The translations under genes were made by a program, and so were the position numbers. A DNA stretch of 64,000 nt from Pseudovibrio exalbescens DSM 16456 (GTDB lineage Bacteria > Pseudomonadota > Alphaproteobacteria > Rhizobiales > Stappiaceae), in the NCBI RefSeq assembly GCF_000422785.1, contig NZ_AUGS01000008.1:186001-250000 (forward strand). Direction: 5' to 3'. This document shows positions 1 through 8,051 of the stretch, piece after piece; position 1 is the stretch's first letter; each line of letters begins with the position of its first letter. The notes under the pieces are model-generated. The model saw only the letters and a program-made list of their open reading frames with translations. It was not told the origin of the DNA and made no database searches.

Positions 1-455
1 AAACAACGGGCCAAGGCCACGCGCTGTTGCTGCCCACCGGACAGCTCGCTGGGGCGCCTGTTGGCCATTGGTGTCAGTTGCACCGCATCCATCGCCTGCC
101 GCACCACTGCTTCACGCTCGTCTGCGCTTTTCCTGGCGACCTTGAGCGGAAACTCGGCATTTTCCTTGGCAGACATGTGCGGCCAAAGAGCGTAGGACTG
201 AAACACCATGCCTACATTGCGCTCTTCTGGCGTGATGTGGCTTACAGCAGATGAGACGATTTCATCGTCAATGCGAATATCCCCATCGTCAACACGCTCA
301 AGCCCGGCAATTAACCGCAAAAGTGTTGTCTTGCCACAGCCTGACGGACCGAGAACGCACAGGAATTCGCCTTCATGAATGGTCAGGTCCAATTCACTAA
401 GAGCAGTATGGGAACCAAAGCTCTTCGATATATTATTTATTTTAACAGATGACAT
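1..455 (-). CDS. ABC transporter ATP-binding protein, PotA/FbpC-like (3' end cut by window edge)
   Basis: This is the N-terminal 151 codons of a nucleotide-binding subunit of an importer. Visible motifs are Walker A GPSGCGKTT near residue 40, a Q-loop in VFQSYALWPHMS, and the signature LSGGQQQRVALAR just before the sequence leaves the window. The VFQSYALWPHM stretch is typical of the polyamine/iron(III)/2-aminoethylphosphonate (PotA/FbpC/PhnT) subgroup, so the substrate is open. Walker B and any TOBE domain lie outside the window. The start ATG at 455 sits three bases after a palindrome that contains the GGAGG ribosome site. The gene follows a MarR regulator on the same strand after about 70 bases. 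Confidence 0.9.
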   Translation of the reverse strand, partial: MSSVKINNISKSFGSHTALSELDLTIHEGEFLCVLGPSGCGKTTLLRLIAGLERVDDGDIRIDDEIVSSAVSHITPEERNVGMVFQSYALWPHMSAKENAEFPLKVARKSADEREAVVRQAMDAVQLTPMANRRPSELSGGQQQRVALARC

Positions 456-457
456 GT

Positions 458-477
458 CGAACCTCCGTGGAGGTTCG
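458..477 (-). promoter_or_regulatory. Palindrome enclosing the ribosome-binding site of the ABC ATPase gene
   Basis: Two perfect 9-base arms, CGAACCTCC and GGAGGTTCG, are separated by two bases. The downstream arm, read on the minus strand, contains the GGAGG Shine-Dalgarno sequence and ends three bases before the ATG at 455. In RNA the arm CCTCC would mask the ribosome site. As DNA it could equally be a protein-binding operator. The symmetry is seen directly; its role is inferred. Confidence 0.5.
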
Positions 478-526
478 GTACGCCCTCTTCATAAAAGTGC
501 AATGACAATCGCACTGAAACCTGACG

Positions 527-1048
527 TTAAACCTGCGTTTCCACTGCCGCACCATTCACGGCTTCATCGCCCTGCGGACTCGCCTCTTCGGCTTCTTCAT
601 CGTCGTCATCCTCCAACATCTTGCTGGAGAGATTTTTCTCTATAACACGCAATAACTTACGTAGCTTCTTGCGGTCCTTGTCGTCCATACCCGCCAGCGC
701 TTCGCGCTCCAGGCGCTTCCAAGCGCGATCCACAAGCTGGATCCGCTCATGGCCTTCTTCGGTCAGGTAGACACGGGCCAACCGACCATCATGTTCGGCC
801 AGTTGACGCTCAACCAGGCCTTGGGATGTCAGGCGTGTGACCATCTTAGTGACGGTAGGAGGCTGAACGCCCAGCGCCAACGCCAGTTGGCTCATGGTGC
901 GCCCATCCGATTCCGCCAGAACCTTCAGCACGGCTTCCTGGCCGGGATGCAGACCGATACGGGACAGATGCGCACCAGAACGGGAGCGCTGCGCCTTTGC
1001 AGCCTGTGCCAGCCGGAATGTCGTGCTCTTTTTGAAATTGAAACCCAT
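527..1048 (-). CDS. MarR family transcriptional regulator
   Basis: A 173-residue winged-helix repressor from the ATG at 1048. The core reads HPGQEAVLKVLAESDGRTMS, then LALALGVQPPTVTKMVTRL (recognition helix), then the wing LAEHDGRLARVYLTEEG with the DxRxxxxxLT pattern of MarR proteins. The C-terminal about 30 residues are strongly acidic (EDDDDEEAEE) and probably disordered. A GTG start at 1105 would add 19 residues that do not look like MarR sequence, so I prefer 1048, although neither start has a strong ribosome site. A perfect inverted repeat at 1156-1173 upstream is a candidate autoregulatory operator. The ligand is unknown. Confidence 0.88.
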   Translation of the reverse strand: MGFNFKKSTTFRLAQAAKAQRSRSGAHLSRIGLHPGQEAVLKVLAESDGRTMSQLALALGVQPPTVTKMVTRLTSQGLVERQLAEHDGRLARVYLTEEGHERIQLVDRAWKRLEREALAGMDDKDRKKLRKLLRVIEKNLSSKMLEDDDDEEAEEASPQGDEAVNGAAVETQV

Positions 1049-1155
1049 GGCGACGCAAATCTCGCTGTTAAAGGAATCTCTACGGAGCACGCACACCGTG
1101 CTCACCCCAAGGTTTTAGCCTGCGTTTTTATCTGTCCCGTGACGGTCTGTGGATT

Positions 1156-1173
1156 TTGTTAGAAACCTAACAA
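1156..1173. promoter_or_regulatory. Candidate MarR operator
   Basis: TTGTTAG and CTAACAA form a perfect 7-base inverted repeat with a 4-base spacer, about 110 bases upstream of the MarR start. Size, AT-rich arms and position fit MarR-family operators, which are usually 16-20 base palindromes in the regulator's own promoter. Binding is inferred. Confidence 0.4.
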
Positions 1174-1187
1174 CTAATCCGGCTAAA

Positions 1188-1985
1188 TTATAAGCTGGCG
1201 TACTCCAGTGCATCAACGGCTGTCCGGCATAACCTGTTATATTCCGGGGAGAGCCGGAAGTCCTTGCCCCGCGGATATGGCGCTTCAATAGAGAAATCCT
1301 TCAGGATCTGTCCTTGCTGACGGCCCATCACCACCAAGCGGGATGACAGGTAAACGCTCTCGTAAACAGAATGCGTCACAAACAGGATCGTCCAACCAAA
1401 CCGTTCCCAAAGAGACAACAGATCGTCATTCAGCCGATTACGGGTAATTTCATCAAGAGCCGCGAAGGGTTCATCCATGAGCAAAATGCGCGGCCGTGTG
1501 ATCAGCGCGCGCGCAATAGACACGCGCATCTTCATGCCCCCAGACAGTTCGGAGGGCCATTTTTGCGCACTCGCCTCCAAGCCGACCAGTTCCAGCGCAG
1601 CCATGACATCATCATGTGCCGCTGCAGCGCTGATACCTTTGATTTTCAACGGCCAGTGCACATTCCCAAACACCGTGGCCCACGGCAGCAAGGTTGGTTC
1701 CTGGAAAACAAAACCCAGATCCTCCGAAGCAGCGCCGCCAGCAAACCGGACTTGTCCGTGTGTTGGCGTCTCGAGCCCGGCAACCAGACGCAAAAGAGTA
1801 GACTTGCCGCAACCAGATGGCCCCAAAATGCTCACAAACTCACCGTCTTCAACCTGTAGCGACAGGTTCTCCAGCACGGTCCCGTGCGCTTCAAAGCGCT
1901 TTGTAACCCCATCCAGTTGAAGCTTGGGTGCCCCTGCTGAAAAGGACGGCGCAGACGCCACGACGGACTCACTGTTGATTTGCAT
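1188..1985 (-). CDS. ABC transporter ATP-binding protein, SsuB/TauB-like
   Basis: A 265-residue ATPase of the nitrate/sulfonate/taurine importer family. It has Walker A GPSGCGKSTLLRL, Q-loop VFQEPTLLPW, signature LSGGMKMRVSIARAL, Walker B ILLMDEPFAALDE and the H-loop FVTHSVYES. The start ATG at 1985 has a GGAAAGG ribosome site; an upstream in-frame start at 2072 would reach into the divergent promoter and adds unconserved sequence. No permease or binding protein is visible here; they may lie elsewhere, or beyond the left edge if the minus-strand genes form one unit. Substrate unknown; the divergent creatininase-family gene hints at a nitrogenous compound, which is inference. Confidence 0.9.
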   Translation of the reverse strand: MQINSESVVASAPSFSAGAPKLQLDGVTKRFEAHGTVLENLSLQVEDGEFVSILGPSGCGKSTLLRLVAGLETPTHGQVRFAGGAASEDLGFVFQEPTLLPWATVFGNVHWPLKIKGISAAAAHDDVMAALELVGLEASAQKWPSELSGGMKMRVSIARALITRPRILLMDEPFAALDEITRNRLNDDLLSLWERFGWTILFVTHSVYESVYLSSRLVVMGRQQGQILKDFSIEAPYPRGKDFRLSPEYNRLCRTAVDALEYASL

Positions 1986-2093
1986 GGCCTTTCCTTTCCG
2001 CGTATTTGCTCTTGATCTATTGATGGTGTTACCACAACACAAGTCCATAGGGGACGACCATCGCACAACCAACAGGGATTAGGGACAACCGAC

Positions 2094-2888
2094 ATGCAGG
2101 GTCTGCCGCGCCGATATTGGCAAGACATGACGACCACGGATTTTTCCGAGGCATCTCGCGAGTGGATCGCGGTTCTGCCCATTGCCGCCATAGAGCAGCA
2201 TGGTCCTCATTTGCCTTTGAGCACGGATGCCTGTATCGCCGAAGGCCAAATCGCTCGAACCATCGAATTATTGCCCGATGATCTGCCGATCACCTTCTTG
2301 CCCGTTCAAGCCATTGGTAAGTCAGACGAGCACCTCTCTTTTCCCGGCACACTAACTCTGTCATGGGAAACGGCCATCAAGAGTTGGATAGAGATTGGCA
2401 AAAGTGTGAACAGGGCGGGTGTCCGCAAGCTGGTCATCGTCAATTCCCATGGCGGCAATGCCCCCTTGATGGATGTGGTCACCCGCACCCTTCGGCTCGA
2501 AAACACGATGTTGGCTGTCGAAACCAGCTGGCTTCGTTACGGCCAACCAGATGGCCTGTTTGATCAAGGTGAATTTGAGTATGGTATACACGGCGGCGAC
2601 ATTGAAACCTCGATCATGCTGGCCTTGAGGCCGGACCTCGTGCGCATGGACAAGGCCGAGCACTTTCCGTCCTCACAACAGGACTACATCAAGTCCTTTG
2701 CCTATCTGCGAGGCCACGGACGCCACCAGTACGGCTGGAAAACCGAAGATCTCAATCCAACCGGTGTCATGGGAAATGCAGCCGTAGCAACAGCAGAAAA
2801 AGGACGGGCTTCACTGGACCACGGTGCCCGCGGTCTGATCAAGCTGCTTCAAGACGTGCACGCGTTTGATATGACAGCGTTCCGCTAA
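2094..2888 (+). CDS. Creatininase family amidohydrolase
   Basis: A 264-residue member of the creatininase/formamide hydrolase family (also MftE and ArfB). The family metal ligands are visible: E and H in PIAAIEQHGPHLPLSTD, D at the end of that motif, the conserved VNSHGGNAPL loop, and GDIETS with its glutamate. GVMGNAA near the C-terminus also fits the family. These enzymes hydrolyse cyclic or linear amides with two bound metal ions. The gene is divergent from the SsuB-like ATPase and ends six bases before the convergent ArsC-like gene. Whether it acts on creatinine or another amide cannot be told. Confidence 0.85.
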   Translation: MQGLPRRYWQDMTTTDFSEASREWIAVLPIAAIEQHGPHLPLSTDACIAEGQIARTIELLPDDLPITFLPVQAIGKSDEHLSFPGTLTLSWETAIKSWIEIGKSVNRAGVRKLVIVNSHGGNAPLMDVVTRTLRLENTMLAVETSWLRYGQPDGLFDQGEFEYGIHGGDIETSIMLALRPDLVRMDKAEHFPSSQQDYIKSFAYLRGHGRHQYGWKTEDLNPTGVMGNAAVATAEKGRASLDHGARGLIKLLQDVHAFDMTAFR

Positions 2889-2894
2889 CCCAGC

Positions 2895-3254
2895 TCAGGC
2901 CAGTTCGCCATTCTCAGCAGCTGTTTGCCACTTGTCGACTTCAAAACCAACAAGACGGAGATCGCCGGCAACCACCAAGGGCCGTTTGATGGCTGAGGGT
3001 TCCTTGGACAAAAATGCCAGTGCAGCTTCACCCGAACTGACCTTCGCCTTCACGTCGTCCGGTTGCTTGCGCCACGTAGTGCCCCGTTTGTTCAGGATGG
3101 TCTCCCAGCCGAACTGCTTGATGAATTCATCCAGAACGACCTCATCAACACCGTCCTTCTTGTAATCGTGGAAGTCGTAGGACAGCCCGTTTTCATCCAG
3201 AAACTTGCGTGCTTTCTTGACAGTATCGCAATTGCGGATCCCGTAGAGGATCAT
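2895..3254 (-). CDS. ArsC/Spx family protein (YffB-like)
   Basis: A 119-residue thioredoxin-fold protein of the ArsC/Spx superfamily, close to the YffB subgroup. It starts MILYGIRNCDTVKKARKFL, a single N-terminal cysteine (NCDTVKKA) in the position of the ArsC catalytic cysteine. The C-terminal part has KRPLVVAGDLRLVGF, where the R-P matches the conserved cis-proline region. The start at 3254 has a GGAGG site seven bases upstream; an in-frame start at 3278 is poorer. YffB-type proteins are thought to be glutathione-dependent reductases, but no specific role is established. Confidence 0.85.
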   Translation of the reverse strand: MILYGIRNCDTVKKARKFLDENGLSYDFHDYKKDGVDEVVLDEFIKQFGWETILNKRGTTWRKQPDDVKAKVSSGEAALAFLSKEPSAIKRPLVVAGDLRLVGFEVDKWQTAAENGELA

Positions 3255-3437
3255 AGCCACCTCCCCAAACTCGAACACCGATTGCCGGAAAACCTCCGGC
3301 TTTATATCTCACATTTGTACTAGGATACACGGTTTGACCCCGTCCATGCCTTAAACACACTGTAAACAGAATTGGCATTTGACCTCGACCAGATGCAGGC
3401 ACATGTTGCCACGGGTCTCCGCCGACGAGAGGTGCCT

Positions 3438-5159
3438 ATGAGTGAAGTGTCAGATAGACAGGCCTTGCATGGCTCGCGAACCCAGCAGATCCGCCTGATT
3501 TCCGGCCTTATTCTGTTTGTGTTCGCTCTTACCCATTTCCTGAACCACGCCATTGGAAACGTCTCGTTTCAGGCAATGCTGTATGTTCAGGATCTGCGGT
3601 ACGCCGTTTGGCATTCCTGGTTGGGAACGGCGTTGCTTTACGGCGCCTTGATTGTGCACAGCGCCATGGCACTTTGGAAAACCGCCCGTCGTCGCACGTG
3701 GAAGATGCCGGCTTGGGAAGCCCTCCAATTGGGTTTGGGACTGGCCATCCCCTTTCTTTTACTCATTCATGTCACCCGAACCCGCATTAACGAATGGGCC
3801 TTTTCTGCCTCCGTCGACTACACCAGTGTCATCTCGATCATGTGGCCCGGCGCCTTTCTACAACAAACCATACTCATGCTGTTGGTATGGATACACAGTT
3901 GCATCGGACTGCACTTTTGGCTGCGGCTGAAACCATGGTATCAGCATATGCGTATGGGCCTGGTGGTTGTGGCAATTGCGCTCCCAATCGCAGCAACTAC
4001 CGGCTGGACCCAAGTTGGCCGCATACTGACAGTGACCGATCAGACAAAGCCGGGATACAGCGCCGAACAATCCGCCATTCTCAGCGCCTATGAAAACTGG
4101 CTAATGCTGGGCTTTGCGGGCTTGTTGAGCATGACCGTTCTAGCATTCGCGCTCCGGACCGCAGTCTCCCAGTCTGGCCGCCGTGTCCAAATACACTTTC
4201 CCAACGGGAAAAGCGCTCGTGTCGTACCCGGCCCCACTCTTTTGGAGATCAGCCGAACAAATCGAGTTCCAATTGAATCCGTGTGCGGCGGACGCGCACG
4301 ATGCTCGACCTGCCGTGTTCTTGTCATGGAAGGGATCGATGATACCGACCCGCCAACGGCCGCAGAAGCACGGGTTCTGGAACGCATTGGTGCCGGAAAG
4401 GGCGTCCGTCTGGCGTGTCAGCTGCGTCCTCGCAAAAACATGCGCGTCCATCCTCTTCTCTCGGCACATCCCCAACCAACAGAACCGGGCACATTGGATC
4501 GTTATCGGTGGGGCGTGGAACAACCCGTCGCCGTCATGTTCATCGATCTGCGCGGCTTCACACGCCTCTCCGAAAACCGACTGCCGTATGACGTGGTTTT
4601 CATCCTCAATCGATACGTCAAAGGGGTCACCCGCGTGATCAATCAAAATGGCGGATTGGTCGACAAGGTGATGGGAGATGGTGTCATGGCGTTGTTTGGC
4701 ATCAACGTGGATCATGCAACCGCGCTGCGCAATGCCTTGATGGCGATCGTTGAACTTGAGCAGGAAATGAAGCTGATCAACGAAGAGCTAAAAAGTCAGG
4801 TGGCAACAGGTCTTCGGTTCGGCATCGGCCTGCACGCCGGACCGGCAATCATCGGCCGGGTCGGCTTGGAGGGCGGCAACATACTGGAGTCGGGCCTGAC
4901 CGCGCTCGGCGACACAGTCAACGTAGCCAGCCGACTGGAAACAGCCACAAAGGCTCATAATGCTTTTGCCATCATCTCGACCAGCATATTACGCCAACTT
5001 GGGCTCAGCGAAACCGTCATTGGTGGAACTCAGCAACTGGCAGTGCGCGGACGGGAGCGCCCACTTAGCGTAACGATTCTCGATGGAACAGAAAATCTGC
5101 AATCTGTACTGCTCGCAACCGAGCCTCGACCCACCAGCATAAAGTCTAAAGCCGGATAA
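3438..5159 (+). CDS. Membrane-anchored class III adenylate cyclase with ferredoxin domain
   Basis: A 573-residue three-part protein. Residues about 18-240 hold roughly six membrane helices with histidines 33, 37, 74, 111, 153 and 159 placed like the haem ligands of SdhC-type cytochrome b anchors. Residues about 250-340 are a plant-type 2Fe-2S ferredoxin domain with cysteines 283, 289, 292 and 327 (CGGRARCSTC and LACQL). Residues about 360-540 are a class III cyclase domain with metal aspartates in MFIDLRGF (370) and MGDGVMALF (414). A quinone-responsive dihaem-b cyclase, CyaC, has been described in Sinorhizobium meliloti, and this looks like a relative. I infer cAMP made in response to respiratory-chain redox state. 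The ATG at 3438 has GAGAGG upstream; earlier in-frame starts lack one. Confidence 0.85.
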   Translation: MSEVSDRQALHGSRTQQIRLISGLILFVFALTHFLNHAIGNVSFQAMLYVQDLRYAVWHSWLGTALLYGALIVHSAMALWKTARRRTWKMPAWEALQLGLGLAIPFLLLIHVTRTRINEWAFSASVDYTSVISIMWPGAFLQQTILMLLVWIHSCIGLHFWLRLKPWYQHMRMGLVVVAIALPIAATTGWTQVGRILTVTDQTKPGYSAEQSAILSAYENWLMLGFAGLLSMTVLAFALRTAVSQSGRRVQIHFPNGKSARVVPGPTLLEISRTNRVPIESVCGGRARCSTCRVLVMEGIDDTDPPTAAEARVLERIGAGKGVRLACQLRPRKNMRVHPLLSAHPQPTEPGTLDRYRWGVEQPVAVMFIDLRGFTRLSENRLPYDVVFILNRYVKGVTRVINQNGGLVDKVMGDGVMALFGINVDHATALRNALMAIVELEQEMKLINEELKSQVATGLRFGIGLHAGPAIIGRVGLEGGNILESGLTALGDTVNVASRLETATKAHNAFAIISTSILRQLGLSETVIGGTQQLAVRGRERPLSVTILDGTENLQSVLLATEPRPTSIKSKAG

Positions 5160-5401
5160 CTCTTCAAGAGTGAGCCAAATCCACGAAAACAAATACTAAA
5201 ATTCAGGCAGAAACACACATTTTCAGCAAGTTTTGCTAAAAATGCGTCCCACATGTTTCTCAAACCCTCTAGACGTGTGATTTTGCTTAAGTACACTCAC
5301 TTACTCGACGTCGGGCCGGCGGTTGGGGCCAACCCAGCGTCGTTTGAATGAACACGTCATACAAGACAACCACGCACGCTCAGCGTGGGAATGAGGGGAA
5401 C

Positions 5402-6982
5402 ATGCGTAAACGCATTGCAGCAGCTGCGGTCCTACTCGCGGCTTTCACCGGACAACAAGCGTCCGCAGAAACCTTGAAGTTTGCTTTTCAAGGCACTTAC
5501 AACCAGCTCGACCCGTACAGCTTGAATGAAACATTCACGCTCAGCATGCACGGCAACGTTTATGAAGGTCTGACCGCGCGCACGCCGGACCTGCAAATCG
5601 TACCGGGCCTCGCGGAGAGCTGGGAGATCATCGAACCGACGAGGTGGCGCTTTCACCTGCGCAAGGGCGTCAAATTCCACAATGGAAATGATTTTACAGC
5701 AGAAGATGTTGCGTTCTCTGCAGAGCGCATCCGGTCCGAAGGATCAGACCTGACCACGCGCGTCGAGCCGGGCGTCAAGGTTGAGATCGTTGACGATTAT
5801 ACGGTTGATTTCGTTCTGCCCAGCCCTAACCCCATTCTGCATTATGAGTGGAATACATGGTACATCATGGACAAGGAATGGACCGAAGCGAATGACGCTG
5901 TTGCCGTCACTTCTGCCTCAGATACCAGTCCAAACCACGCATCGCTTTATGCAAATGGCACAGGGCCATTCAAGATCACGACACATGAGCCAGGCGTCCG
6001 AACCGTTTTTGAGAAATTCGACGGTTGGTGGAACGAGCCAAAACACAATCTGGATCGTGTGGAATTTACGCCGATTGGATCCGATGCGACGCGTGTTGCT
6101 GCCTTGCTGTCAGGCGAAATGGACATGGTCTATCCAATTCCAGTGCAGGACATCAAGCGTGTCAACGAAAACGATGGAACCACGGCGCTGACCGGGCCGG
6201 AGCTGCGCACCATCTTCCTCGGCATGGATCAGCGCCGCGACGAACTGCTGTACTCTGACGTCAAAGGGAAGAATCCTTTCAAGGACGTACGCGTGCGTAA
6301 AGCTGTTTATCAGGCGATCGACATTGAAGCCATCAAGTCAAAGATCATGCGCGATCTGTCCACGCCTTCGGCCATCATGATCTCACCGTTCCTCTTCGAC
6401 AACGCCGAGGAATTCGAACGTTACCCATATGATCCTGAGGCCTCCAAGGCGCTGCTGGCTGAGGCGGGATACCCGGAGGGCTTTTCCGTCGGCATGGACT
6501 GCCCGAATGATCGATACGTCAATGACGAGGCCATCTGTCAGGCTGTCGCCGCATTCCTTGCTCGCGTTGGCATCAAGGTGGACCTCAACGCACAGCCCAA
6601 GGCACAGTATTTCGCCAAAATTCTTGCATCTGGCGGGTACGATACCTCCTTCTACATGCTTGGCTGGACCCCAGGTTCCTTCGACAGCTACAATGTCCTC
6701 TTGAACCTGCACAATTGCCGTGATGACGCTGGCAACGGCGGCCCCTTCAACCTCGGTGGCTACTGCAACGAAAAAGTGGACGAGCTGACACAGCAGATCC
6801 TTTCGGAAAACGATCCGGAACAACGCAATGCTCTGATTACTGAAGCCTACCGGATCACAACAGACGAAGTTTCTCACATCCCGCTGCACCAGCAAGGTCT
6901 GGCTTGGGGTGTTGCCGACTCCGTTTCTCTGGAACAGCGCGCCGACAACCAGTTCGACTTCCGCTACGTGGTCAAGAACTGA
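5402..6982 (+). CDS. ABC transporter substrate-binding protein, family 5 (DppA-like)
   Basis: A 526-residue periplasmic binding protein for a peptide/nickel-type importer. It starts with a clear Sec signal (MRKRIAAAAVLLAAFTG, cleavage after ASA), followed by the family 5 pattern: GTYNQLDPYSLNE, VYEGLTARTPDLQIVPGLAESW, then WRFHLRKGVKFHNGNDFTAEDV. The later KNPFKDVRVRKAVYQAID and GYPEGFSVGMDCPND are also typical. The ATG at 5402 has GAGGGG upstream and gives a proper signal peptide; the in-frame start at 5348 would add 18 residues ahead of it. It leads an operon with both permeases and a fused ATPase. Ligand unknown. Confidence 0.92.
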   Translation: MRKRIAAAAVLLAAFTGQQASAETLKFAFQGTYNQLDPYSLNETFTLSMHGNVYEGLTARTPDLQIVPGLAESWEIIEPTRWRFHLRKGVKFHNGNDFTAEDVAFSAERIRSEGSDLTTRVEPGVKVEIVDDYTVDFVLPSPNPILHYEWNTWYIMDKEWTEANDAVAVTSASDTSPNHASLYANGTGPFKITTHEPGVRTVFEKFDGWWNEPKHNLDRVEFTPIGSDATRVAALLSGEMDMVYPIPVQDIKRVNENDGTTALTGPELRTIFLGMDQRRDELLYSDVKGKNPFKDVRVRKAVYQAIDIEAIKSKIMRDLSTPSAIMISPFLFDNAEEFERYPYDPEASKALLAEAGYPEGFSVGMDCPNDRYVNDEAICQAVAAFLARVGIKVDLNAQPKAQYFAKILASGGYDTSFYMLGWTPGSFDSYNVLLNLHNCRDDAGNGGPFNLGGYCNEKVDELTQQILSENDPEQRNALITEAYRITTDEVSHIPLHQQGLAWGVADSVSLEQRADNQFDFRYVVKN

Positions 6983-7005
6983 TCAAGCCTGCAAGAAAAC
7001 CATAG

Positions 7006-7028
7006 CCCGGCGTCTTCGCGGCGCCGGG
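7006..7028 (+). repeat. Intercistronic hairpin after the binding-protein gene
   Basis: CCCGGCG and CGCCGGG form a 7-base stem with a 9-base loop, in the 80-base gap between the binding protein and first permease. There is no T-run. Such hairpins often stabilise the upstream message, giving more binding protein than permease; that role is inferred. Confidence 0.45.
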
Positions 7029-7062
7029 TCATTCCATAAACACAAGAATTCATTGGAATACC

Positions 7063-8043
7063 ATGTTTGGCTTCATCTCTCGACGCCTCGTCATGGCGGT
7101 GGTCGTCATGTTCGTCGTGGCCCTGATTTCCTTCACCCTGTTCCGGTTCGTCGGCGATCCCATCAACCAGATGGTTGGCATTGAAACCACCCCTGAACAG
7201 CGCGAGGCCCTGCGAGAACGCCTTGGTTTGAACGATCCGATCATCGTGCAGTTCGCGCGCTTCATCATGGGCGCGCTTCAGTTTGACTTCGGCAACTCTT
7301 ACCAGTTCAAACAACCAGTTGCCGAGCTTATTGGCAAACGCTTGCCAGCAACGCTGGAACTCTCCTTTGTGTCCGCCCTTTTCGCTCTGTTTGTTGGTGT
7401 TCCCATGGGCGTTTACACAGGATTGAACCGTCACTCCGCCATATCCAAGCTATTTTTGTCCGTCTCACTGATCGGAGTATCCCTGCCAACCTTCTTCATC
7501 GGCATACTCTTGATCTTTGTTTTCTCGGTCCATCTGCAATGGCTTCCCAGTTTTGGCCGCGGAGACGTGGTGGCTTTGGGAGGTTGGTGGACGACCGGGT
7601 TCCTGACAGTGAGCGGCCTGAAGGCACTCATTCTACCCGCGATTACGCTCGGCTTGTTTCAAATGACATTGATCATGCGCCTCATTCGCGCCGAAATGCT
7701 GGAGGTCATGCGCACGGACTACATCAAGTTTGCTCGCGCACGAGGCTTGCCCAGTCGCTCGATCAACTTCATTCATGCCCTGAAGAACACCATGGTACCG
7801 GTGATCACAATTACCGGCCTTCAACTGGGCTCCATCATTGCCTTCGCCATTATCACAGAGACGGTGTTTCAATGGCCTGGCATGGGGTTATTGTTCTTAC
7901 AGGCTGTTCAGAATGTCGACATACCGATCATGGCCGCTTACCTCATGCTCACGGCCTTCATCTTCGTGACCATCAACCTCGCCGTCGACATACTCTATGT
8001 CGTGATCGATCCTCGCTTGCGTACTGAGCGTTCCGGACTGTAG
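7063..8043 (+). CDS. ABC transporter permease, DppB-like
   Basis: A 326-residue inner-membrane permease. It begins MFGFISRRLVMAVVVMFVVALISF, a typical DppB/OppB first helix, followed by a large periplasmic loop with GLNDPIIVQFARFIMGALQFDFGNSY-type sequence. The EAA loop that contacts the ATPase reads DYIKFARARGLPSRSINF near residue 220. About six membrane helices are visible. The start ATG is preceded only by a weak TTGGAA site, so translation may depend on operon context. It lies between the binding protein and the second permease gene, eight bases upstream of the latter. Confidence 0.92.
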   Translation: MFGFISRRLVMAVVVMFVVALISFTLFRFVGDPINQMVGIETTPEQREALRERLGLNDPIIVQFARFIMGALQFDFGNSYQFKQPVAELIGKRLPATLELSFVSALFALFVGVPMGVYTGLNRHSAISKLFLSVSLIGVSLPTFFIGILLIFVFSVHLQWLPSFGRGDVVALGGWWTTGFLTVSGLKALILPAITLGLFQMTLIMRLIRAEMLEVMRTDYIKFARARGLPSRSINFIHALKNTMVPVITITGLQLGSIIAFAIITETVFQWPGMGLLFLQAVQNVDIPIMAAYLMLTAFIFVTINLAVDILYVVIDPRLRTERSGL

Positions 8044-8051
8044 AGCTGACC

